A DNA stretch of 64,000 nt from Allobosea sp. 117 (lineage in GTDB: Bacteria; Pseudomonadota; Alphaproteobacteria; Rhizobiales; Xanthobacteraceae): contig NZ_JNLC01000010.1 of the NCBI RefSeq assembly GCF_000702305.1, forward strand, positions 186,001 to 250,000, written 5' to 3'. Position 1 is the first letter of the stretch. Every line of letters starts with the position of its first letter. Positions 35,401-42,600 of this stretch are shown here, one piece after another. The notes under the pieces are model-generated. The model made no database searches, was not told the DNA's origin, and saw only the letters and a program-made list of their open reading frames with translations. Position numbers and translations under genes: made by a program.

Positions 35401-35971
35401 CATGCGGCGTCGCGGCGCCGGGCGTCGCGCGCTTCGGCAGCACGCGCGGCACGATCCGCTGGCCGCTCGGCGGGGGGGCCTTCTCGGCCGCCGTCTTCTC
35501 GTCGGCGAGACGCGCGCGCAGCGCCTCCCGCCGGCCGGGAGCGTCGTCCGCATCGGCTGCCGGAGGTGCGGAGACCGCCGCCGGGCCCTGCGCGGGCGCG
35601 GGCCGGCCGGCCTCGGCGCGGGTCAGGAGGCCCGCCACGCGCAGGCGCCGGTGCAGGGCATAGATCGCCGCCGTGTCGATGTCCTTGCCGAAGCGGGCCT
35701 TGAAAGCCTCGCGCATCGCCGCGACGCTGGTGACGCCGTCGGTCGCCATGCAGAGGAAATGCTCCTCGGCCGAGAAATTATATTGCCGGCCGGTCGCCGG
35801 ATCGGTGATCCGCACGGAACCGTCCGCCGGCTCGTGCTCGATGGTGAGATCGGAACGCAGGCTCGGGCGTTGCGAGGCGGTCTCTGGCGTGGCCGAAGGC
35901 GCGCCCCCCGGCGCAGCCTGCGCACCCTTGCTGTCCGACGCCACGCCTCGCTCCCTGTCCCGCATCGCCAT
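32447..35971 (-). CDS. HlyD-type adaptor fused to an M50-like (pseudoprotease) membrane domain
   Basis: The ~1174-residue inner-membrane protein has four parts. Residues 1-130 include a PqqD/winged-helix-like domain found at the front of such proteins. Residues ~130-470 are Ala/Pro-rich disorder ending in a Met-Gly-Gly-Gly-Gly repeat. Residues ~510-860 hold many hydrophobic segments like the M50/site-2-protease family. Residues ~865-1174 are a HlyD adaptor with a biotinyl-lipoyl half, long coiled coil and barrel. At the usual HExxH position the sequence reads Arg-Val-Ala-Gln-Gly, and no HExxH occurs anywhere; Leu-Pro-Thr-Asp-Gly near 690 is all that recalls the second zinc site. An export adaptor is likely. 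The start is uncertain (Met at 35971 or 35965). Confidence 0.78.
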   Translation of the reverse strand: MAMRDRERGVASDSKGAQAAPGGAPSATPETASQRPSLRSDLTIEHEPADGSVRITDPATGRQYNFSAEEHFLCMATDGVTSVAAMREAFKARFGKDIDTAAIYALHRRLRVAGLLTRAEAGRPAPAQGPAAVSAPPAADADDAPGRREALRARLADEKTAAEKAPPPSGQRIVPRVLPKRATPGAATPHAAAGETPVAAPLQAGSSPPPETTAPAAGMPPGGTTDPGIDLADIEDVIVGPEAAARMAAQPARAPLPLGQPGRPPAPRVIPNLAGHAAAAERLAARKTAAEAHRAAPPAGAGEPGANAEPAPDTTPADKGAPSESTEPSTASAARTPGPDDRDAEAMFAGLDLAQPAENTGSQPARADETSRAPVRVTPPTARPGAGKPDVGRMGARARRRAEEEAAPRPAGPAAAARTFDTDAFFTEPGEDDTPAGPGARFGRAGRGGGAGPGMAGPGMAGAGAGFGGGGFGGGGGMGGGGMGGGGMGGRGQALLAALAERARDREHHHPNDRVSFFNPNGLFWATSILFWPMRYLGWLLWPLVAFACLIVFQRWSDFAHDVLVSTFEWSTIAVGLISLLVVSFLARVAQGTAIRSHGGQVRQFGIVIEMGVLPRFFVDRTDIPKLTRNGQLHAYAAPLLARLWLWAGGIFIWATQRGTGTQLADYSLVVSHAALVEFIFVAFPLLPTDGMNWLSVWFNDPNLKQKAIGSAMAWFQGRPRPFMVRPEEERGLILFGVGTLIWSVTFVAGFVTYLGIILQKSLGGAGVFIFLGLIVLALLWVYGVVTAAKKNAPGAALAFALESVGSAGAPAAARGRLGKADAEDKLAKPRASIAAWGRVIWAFVLVFLLGVAFLPYNYETSGLFEILPNTRNQETAQTDGAIAKILVREGDWVEAGQLLGQLTSFDQEHDVAVTAARLAEAKAKLAKLKDGAKPEEITVAEKRVEASRASVAFSKAEMEREQQLLKTGTSSQARYDRAKTAYDSDIAQLEVSVANLELVKSSATQNEIDAMQADVDRLAAELKYREDQLERTRIRASEAGRVITPNLHLLVGKWLRSGQALLETENAKSVDAEIAVPESDIALVSPGDKVRIKAWGYSDREIPGTVTSIAPAAEERSYGMIVRTKATIQNEDGALKSSMTGYAKVDGAPMMTWEAFLRWLVRFFQVEVWSWIP
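34506..34550. repeat. Tandem 15-bp repeat within the HlyD-type gene
   Basis: Three near-identical copies of CCCATGCCCCCACCG encode the Met-Gly-Gly-Gly-Gly repeat of the disordered linker on the minus strand. Such a repeat can vary in copy number between strains. Confidence 0.7.
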
Positions 35972-36883
35972 CGCCGAGGATCGCAACCGGTATCGCCGCC
36001 CGCCGGCGCCCGGCCCCGCTAAAGCCGCGCGCGGGGCAATGTCCGGTCGCCCGCATCCGCCCTACGGTCCGATAGCGACCGTTGTTTGACGCAAGGTTGA
36101 ATATAGCGCGTCGGGCGGGTTGCTGGCAATTTGCGCGCCAGACGCGGGCCGGCCCGCGCACACCCCCTGCTCGAAAATCTTGGGAGTACACGCGGGAACA
36201 TGCGCCGGCGATGCGGCGAGAATAACGCGCCGCAGCAATTTGGGTGCTGCGCAGGGCGGTACGGCGTTCCGCCGGAGCAAGTCGCCGATCGAAGTTCTCG
36301 ATATTTTTCGTGCATCAAAATGATATATTATTAATATCGAAACGTGCAGTGTCATTACAAAATCGCATAATATAAACAAATATCATTGCTGGCCTGTCGC
36401 CTGATCAGGCGACAAGCCGCTGCCGGCTAAGCAGATGTCATGTGATGCGCGGCGACATTTGACCTGCGGGGGCGAATTTTGTCCTCGGGATTCCATCGCG
36501 CGGCGATCTGTGGCCGCCCGGTTGCCGAGTGCAGTGCGGCATCTATTCGATTGAATTTCGAACTATCATCATGGCTATAGTTGATGCGCGAAAATAAAAT
36601 GATGATTAAGTTTCTCTCTATGATGAATTGACGTTCATAAATGGAATATTTGATCTCTGGTAAGGCGCAATGTCTATCTTTTTGGTCGTGAAAGGACGAG
36701 TGCTCGGGCTGCTTGAAGCGTTTCATGAAATGCTTTAAGGGTAAGCACTCCCGGAGGGCGGTCCGGGTTCAGGTGCGGCGCTGACAATTCTTTTACTTAA
36801 CAAGTATTGTTGGACGTGCGGCGGCGAGGCCGAGCCGTGACGCGGATTGCCCAGGCATTTCGTATCGAACGCAAGGTGGCGTC
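35972..36883. promoter_or_regulatory. AT-rich divergent control region of the synthase locus
   Basis: This 0.9-kb stretch separates the leftward HlyD-type operon from the rightward TPR-PKS operon. Between about 36300 and 36720 the base composition falls far below the surrounding coding DNA, with runs such as GATATATTATTAATATC near 36321. A 20-bp perfect palindrome lies at 36395-36414. I see no gene with convincing codon use here; a 99-codon minus-strand frame (36427-36726) has no homology I recognise and no good ribosome site. Confidence 0.55.
36395..36414. promoter_or_regulatory. Perfect 20-bp palindrome in the control region
   Basis: TGTCGCCTGATCAGGCGACA is a perfect 10+10 palindrome flanked by AT-rich DNA. 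It is a good candidate operator for a dimeric regulator; without a loop it makes a poor intrinsic terminator. Confidence 0.5.
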
Positions 36884-38059
36884 GTGGGTGTGGCATCTGG
36901 TCGAGGCGGAGCGCGCGGCGGAGCGCGCGCCGGCGCACGCGGTGGCGGGCTTCAGGAAGCCATCGCCGCGCTGAAGGCGGGTGACGTGGAGACGGCCAAG
37001 AGCCTGTTCTCCGCGCTCGCCGAGAAGCAGCCCGACAATGTCTGGGTCTATGTCGGCCTCGGCCGCACCGCCTTCCTCGAAGAGGACTTCAAGGCGGCGC
37101 TCGACTATTTCCAGGCCGCGCTCGACATCGACCCCGAGCACAAGATGGCGCTCCTGTTCAGTGCCGAGGCCCGCAGCCGGCTCGGCGACACCGACCGCGC
37201 GCTGGAGGAATATGAGGAGGCGAGCCAGCTCGATCCTTCCCTCGCCATCGGCCATCTGCGCATCAGCCGCATCCATATGGAGCGCGAGGAATACGACCAG
37301 GCCGAGCAGCGGCTGCGCGAATCCCTCGCCTTCAATCCGCAGCAGGCGCCGGTGCGCATGATGCTGGCCGAGCTCTACGAGAAGCAGGGTAGGTATGACG
37401 AGGCGCGCGACGAGCTCGAGCGCCTCATCGACATCAAGCCGGATAGCTGGCTCGCGCTCTACAAGCTGAGCCGCCTCTTCACGCGCGAGGAGAAGCACGA
37501 CATCGCGCAGGCGCTCCTGGAGGAGGCCTGCGACGTCTCGCCCGGAACCGCCAGCCTGCATTATGCGCTCGGCGGCGTGCGCCTCGCGCTCAAGGATCAG
37601 GTGGGCGCGCTCGCGGCCTTCGAGGAGGCGCGGCGGCTCAAGCCCCAGCTCACCGCCGCCGGGGTGCGGGCGGCCGACTGCCTGGTCGCGCTCGGCCGCA
37701 AGGACGAGGCGCTGAAGCTGCTCGGCGATCTCAGCCGTCGAGGCCGCCAGCCCGCGCTGATCCACCAGCGGCTCGGCGACCTCTATCTCTCGACGGACCG
37801 CTACTCGCACGCCGTCGAGGAATATCGCGCGGCGGTGTTCAACAATCCCGAGCTGCAGGAGCAGCACCCGGAGCTCGCCGCGCTGATCGACAGCACCGAC
37901 GGCGACGCGACCGTGGCGAGGCAATTCGAGGCCTGCTTCGCCAAGATCAAACTGCCTGTCGAGGACGATTCCGCCAGCGCCGATCGTCAAGGTCTCTTTC
38001 GGGGCAACCGCCCCGGCTTCCGCCGCCGCGCCGCGCTGGCCGGCTCCCGCGGCAACTGA
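36884..38059 (+). CDS. Tetratricopeptide-repeat protein, first gene of the synthase operon
   Basis: The 391-residue protein has about eight TPR units from residue ~20 to ~320. Typical units are Gly-Asp-Val-Glu-Thr-Ala-Lys-Ser-Leu-Phe near 34, Tyr-Phe-Gln-Ala-Ala-Leu-Asp-Ile-Asp-Pro near 75 and Glu-Tyr-Glu-Glu-Ala-Ser-Gln-Leu-Asp-Pro near 110. The N-terminus is Gly/Arg/Ala-rich and the C-terminus is basic. There is no signal peptide. GTG 36884 follows AAGGTGG. A sulfatase-like gene begins 11 bp downstream. TPR proteins scaffold complexes, so it may organise the synthase and tailoring enzymes, but no partner can be read from sequence. Confidence 0.85.
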   Translation: MGVASGRGGARGGARAGARGGGLQEAIAALKAGDVETAKSLFSALAEKQPDNVWVYVGLGRTAFLEEDFKAALDYFQAALDIDPEHKMALLFSAEARSRLGDTDRALEEYEEASQLDPSLAIGHLRISRIHMEREEYDQAEQRLRESLAFNPQQAPVRMMLAELYEKQGRYDEARDELERLIDIKPDSWLALYKLSRLFTREEKHDIAQALLEEACDVSPGTASLHYALGGVRLALKDQVGALAAFEEARRLKPQLTAAGVRAADCLVALGRKDEALKLLGDLSRRGRQPALIHQRLGDLYLSTDRYSHAVEEYRAAVFNNPELQEQHPELAALIDSTDGDATVARQFEACFAKIKLPVEDDSASADRQGLFRGNRPGFRRRAALAGSRGN

Positions 38060-38070
38060 ACGGTTTTCTC

Positions 38071-38901
38071 ATGCCCCGCAATCTCGTCGTCATGATCCTC
38101 GATAGCTGTCGCTATGACAGCTTCATCCGCGCCAAGGCGAAGAACTTCCGCCGCCTCGGCGAGGTCGAGCAGCGCTGGTCCTACGCCTCGTGGACCGCGC
38201 CGTCGCACTATTCCTATCTGATGGGACTGGTGCCGCACCGCTCGCCGCAGCACGTCTATGCCTCCGAGGTCTACAAGAAGGACTTCTCGAGCTGGGTCGA
38301 CCGGCTCGACATCCCGGATCTCGGCTTCAACAAGTTCATTCCCCAGCTCTCGCTGGCGAAGGTGCTGAGCGACCACGGCTATATCTGCCGGGCCAAGGTC
38401 TCGATGCCGGTGCTGAACGGCTTCACCCTGCTCAACAAGTTCTTCGCCGACTACAAGCTGATGTCGAACCACAACGACTTCGCCGGCATGGTGAAGGAGA
38501 TCGAGTTCACCGGCGACAAGCCGTACTTCTATTTCCTCAACCTCGGCGAGACGCATTACCCCTACATGCTCGACGGCTCTAAGATGCCGCACATCTCCGG
38601 CGTGCACGGCGCGGTGAAGCAGCTCGCGGCCAGCGGCGACGGCGGCGGGCGCATCGCCAAGGAGGACGAGTTCTTCGATTCCGACGCGCTGCGCGAGCTG
38701 CACGAGCAGCAGATCCGCTGCGTCGACTATGTGGACGAGGTGTTCGGCACACTGATCGATAAGGCGCCGCCGGACACCTATTTCGTCGTCATGGCCGATC
38801 ACGGCGAGGCCTTTGGCGAGGGCGGCTATTTCGGCCATGGGCCGGTGATGCACGAGAAGGTGTTCGAGGTTCCCTTCGTGGAAGGGCTGCGCCCGTCCTG
38901 A
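38071..38901 (+). CDS. Sulfatase/alkaline-phosphatase-superfamily protein without the formylglycine motif
   Basis: The 276-residue protein starts with Leu-Asp-Ser-Cys-Arg-Tyr-Asp (Asp11 as a metal ligand) and has Met-Ala-Asp-His-Gly-Glu near residue 243 plus Gly-His-Gly, the metal-site pattern of the sulfatase fold. The usual Cys/Ser-x-Pro-x-Arg is Thr42-Ala-Pro-Ser-His46. It therefore cannot carry formylglycine; a Thr nucleophile, as in phosphoethanolamine transferases, is possible. It is shorter than most sulfatases and has no signal peptide. It lies between the TPR and small coiled-coil genes in the synthase operon. Confidence 0.75.
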   Translation: MPRNLVVMILDSCRYDSFIRAKAKNFRRLGEVEQRWSYASWTAPSHYSYLMGLVPHRSPQHVYASEVYKKDFSSWVDRLDIPDLGFNKFIPQLSLAKVLSDHGYICRAKVSMPVLNGFTLLNKFFADYKLMSNHNDFAGMVKEIEFTGDKPYFYFLNLGETHYPYMLDGSKMPHISGVHGAVKQLAASGDGGGRIAKEDEFFDSDALRELHEQQIRCVDYVDEVFGTLIDKAPPDTYFVVMADHGEAFGEGGYFGHGPVMHEKVFEVPFVEGLRPS

Positions 38902-38941
38902 CGGGTGGCGTGAGCAGGGTAGGAACGGGGGCAGGCGCGCG

Positions 38942-39553
38942 ATGAGCGAAAGCGACGAGAGGCTGCTGGCGAAGCTCGCCGAGCTGAAGCGGCGCCGGCT
39001 GGAAGGGCCTGGCGCAGCGCAGCCGGCGGGCGGCATCCGTCGCGGCCTCGACGGCGCCGGGAACGCGGGCGGCGGCCGGCGCGGCGCCTTCCTGCGCGAG
39101 CTCCTGAAGGAGCGCGGCGAGGGCGGCAAGGCCGACGGTGCCGGCGGCAAGCGCGGCGAGGTGCTCCGGCGCATCCTGGAGCGCCGCGCGGCGGAGGAGG
39201 GCGGCGAGGCGGGCGAGCGGCCGCTGGCGCGCCTCATCCAGCGCCGGCTGGACGAGCGCGGCGAGGCGGCGGGGGCCGTGAACACGGCGATGAGCCCGGC
39301 CGAGAGCGCCGCCGCGATCGAGCGGCTGGAACAGCTCGTCAGCCGTCTGGAAGGGCGTCTGGCGGAGCTCGACGGCAAATCGTCGGGCGGCAAATCGTCG
39401 GAGGACGAGCCGAACGCCGGTACCGGCGAATGGCCGTCGGAGGAGCTGCCGGCGCCGGAGCCGGCAGCGCAGGTGAACAGGGCCGAGCCGCGCACCGGCG
39501 CGGCCGAGCGTATCGCCGCGCGGCGCCGTGCCGACGCGGCCAACAAGAAATGA
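38942..39553 (+). CDS. Low-complexity Arg/Glu/Gly-rich protein of the synthase operon
   Basis: This 203-residue protein is dominated by charged helices (repeated Arg-Arg-Leu, Leu-Arg-Glu-Leu-Leu-Lys-Glu-Arg and Arg-Leu-Glu-Gln-Leu-Val-Ser-Arg-Leu-Glu) separated by Gly/Ala stretches. A coiled coil spans ~115-145; the C-terminus is Pro/Glu-rich, then basic. I recognise no domain. It starts 40 bp after the sulfatase-like gene and ends 51 bp before subunit 1. The start is not strongly supported. It may be an adaptor or docking protein; the similar protein at 28971-29486 is a possible counterpart. Confidence 0.6.
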   Translation: MSESDERLLAKLAELKRRRLEGPGAAQPAGGIRRGLDGAGNAGGGRRGAFLRELLKERGEGGKADGAGGKRGEVLRRILERRAAEEGGEAGERPLARLIQRRLDERGEAAGAVNTAMSPAESAAAIERLEQLVSRLEGRLAELDGKSSGGKSSEDEPNAGTGEWPSEELPAPEPAAQVNRAEPRTGAAERIAARRRADAANKK

Positions 39554-39604
39554 CGGAACCATGATGGCACGGGGCGGGGCAGAGGATCAGGGAACGGAGC
39601 GATC

Positions 39605-42600
39605 ATGGAACTGAGCGTCCAGATCATTGCCCTCACGCCGGCCGGCCTGCCGGACCCCTCCATCGCACTCGCCGCCAGCCGCGCCGGATTTCTCGGCGTG
39701 GTGAATGGCGAGATCGGCCCGTTGCCGGTCGCCGCCGTCGAGGCGCTGGCGGCCAGGGTACGCGGCGATTTCGGCCTGAAGATACCCGCTCTCGACGCCC
39801 CCGCGCTGGCGCTGATCGAGGCGCAGGCGCCGGGCGGCCTGCGCTGGGTGATTCTCGACGCGGATGCGGTGCTGGCCGATCCCTCGGCGATCGCGCGGCT
39901 CGCGGCGCTCGGCGTGCAAACGCTGGTCGAGGTCATCGTCTGGGACGACCGGCTGGCGACGCTCGAAGGCCATGCGGGCCTCGTGGTGAAGGGCCATGAG
40001 GCGGGCGGACGCGTCGGCGAGGAGACCGGCTTCATCCTGCTTCAGAAGGCGCTCGCCCGGCAGGCCGCCCCCGTGCATGTGCGCGGCGGCGTCGGCCTGC
40101 ACGGTGCCGCCGCGGTGATGGCCGCCGGCGCTGCCGGCGTGGTGCTCGACGACCAGCTCCTGCTGCTGAAGGAATCCCCGCTCGGTCCGGCCGCACGCGC
40201 GGCGCTCGCCGGCCTGACCGGCCTCGAGACCGCGCTGATCGGCCCGGACGAAATCCGCTGGCGCGTCTTCGAGAAGCCGGGCTTCCGGCACCTGCGCCAG
40301 CTCCGCAAGACGCTCGCCGGCCAGACCTCCACGGAGATGGAGCCGGTCCTCGACGCCGCCTTCGGCTGGGCCGACCCGCAGAAGGACGTGATGCCGATCG
40401 GGCAGGGCGTCGCCTTCGCCGAGCCCTTCGCGAAGAGCTACGGCACCGTCGGCCGGCTCGCCCAGGCGATCCTCGCCGAGGCGGCCAGCCGCCCCGCACT
40501 GGCGGCGAAGCTCAATCCCTTCGGCCCCGAGCAGGGCGTCGCCGTCTCGCACGGCACGAAATATCCGATCGTGCAGGGGCCGATGACCCGCGTCAGCGAC
40601 GTCGCCGGCTTCGCGCAGGCGGTCGGCGAGGCGGGCGGCCTGCCCATGCTGGCGCTCGCGCTGATGCGGCCCGAGCAGGTCGAGAAGCTGCTCGCCGAGA
40701 CCGCCGAGCGGCTGCACGGCAAGCCGTGGGGCGTCGGCCTGCTCGGCTTCGCGCCGGCCGAGCTGATCGCCGGCCAGATGGCGGTGGCCCGCAGGCACGC
40801 GCCGCGCTTCGCGCTGATCGCCGGCGGCCGCCCCGATCAGGCGCAGGAGCTCGAAGCCGAGGGGGTGGCGACCTATCTCCACGTGCCCTCGCCGCGCCTG
40901 CTCACCATGTTCCTCGATCAGGGCGCGAAGCGCTTCGTCTTCGAGGGCCGCGAATGCGGCGGCCATGTCGGCCCGCTCTCCAGCCTCGTGCTGTGGGACG
41001 TGATGGTCTCGACCCTGCTCGCCCATGTGCGCGATCCCGAGGTCGCCTCCCGCATCCATGTGCTGTTCGCCGGCGGCATCCACGATGCGCGTTCCTCCGC
41101 CATCATCTCGGCGCTCGCCGCGCCGCTGGTGGCGCTCGGCGTCAAGGTCGGCGTGCTGATGGGCTCGGCGTACCTCTTCACCCGCGAGATCGTCGACAGC
41201 GGCGCCATCATGAAGGGCTTCCAGGAGGAAGCGCTCTCCTGCGAGAAGACGGTGACGCTGGAGACCGGCCCCGGCCATGCCAGCCGCGCCACGCTCAGCC
41301 CCTTCGCCGAGCATTTCTTCGCCCGCCGCCGCGAGATGGAGGCGGAAGGCCGCTCGCCGGACGAGATCCGCGAGGAGCTGGAATCCTTCACCCTCGGCCG
41401 CCTGCGCGTCGCCTCCAAGGGCACCGAGCGCGTCGGGCCGGAGGGCACGCTGAAGAAGGTGCCGGCGGCGCGCCAGAAGCGCGACGGCATGTTCATGATC
41501 GGGCAGGTGGCGACGCTGCGCGACGAGGTGGTGTCGGTCGCCGACATCCATCACGCGGTCAGCGAGGGCGCCCACGCGCTGCTGGAAGGCGCGCCGGTGC
41601 GCGCCTCGGTCACCGAGCGGGCGAAGCCGAAGCCGGTCGACATCGCCATCATCGGCCTCGGCGGCGTGTTCCCCAAGGCGGGGAGCGTGCGCGACTACTG
41701 GGAGAACATCCTCGAGCGCGTCGACGCCATCACCGAGATTCCGCCGCACCGCTGGGATTGGCGGCTCTATTTCGACGAGGATCGCAGCGCGCCGGACAAG
41801 ATCTATTCGCGCTGGGGCGGCTTCCTCGACGACGTCCTGTTCGATCCGATGCGCTACGGCATCCCGCCCAAGGCGATCACCTCGCTCGACCCGCTCCAGC
41901 TCATGACGCTGGAGGTGGTGCGCGCCTGCCTGAACGACGCGGGACTTGAGGGCATCGACGCCTCGCGCGAGCGCGTCTCGCTGATCCTCGGCGCCTCGGG
42001 CGGCGCCGGCGACGTCGGCGCTCAATATGCGGTGCGCTCGGAGATGCCGCGCTTCCTCGGCGAGCTCGACGGCGACGCGGCCGCGCGCCTGCCGAGCTGG
42101 ACCGAGGACACCTTCGCCGGCATCCTGCTCAACGTCGCCGCCGGCCGCGCGGCGAACCGCTTCGACATGGGCGGCGTCAACTTCACCGTGGACGCCGCCT
42201 GCGCTTCGTCGCTCGCCGCCGTCTATCAGGCGGTGCTGGAGCTGGAGACCGGCCGCTCCGACCTCGTGCTGGCCGGCGGCGTCGACACCGTGCAGGGGCC
42301 GTTCGGCTATCTCTGCTTCTCCAAGACGCAGGCGCTCTCCCCGCGCGGGCGCTGCTCGACCTTCGATACCTCAGCGGACGGCATCGTCATCTCCGAGGGC
42401 ATCGCCATGGTGGCGCTGAAGCGCCTTGCCGATGCCGAGCGCGACGGCGACCGCGTCTATGCGGTGCTCAAGGGCGCCGGCGGGTCGAGCGACGGCCATG
42501 CCCGCTCAATGACCGCCCCGCACCCGGACGGCCAGATCCGCGCCATGCGCCGCGCCTATGAGATGGCCGGCTATTCGCCCGCCACCGTCGGCCTGTTCGA

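Noticed and set aside
36427..36726. A 99-codon minus-strand open frame in the AT-rich control region
   Set aside because: No ribosome site, no recognisable family, and composition typical of the AT-rich spacer rather than of genes here.
39587..42025. Long minus-strand frame opposite synthase subunit 1
   Set aside because: Antisense of the reductase and KS domains; composition is that of a shadow frame.
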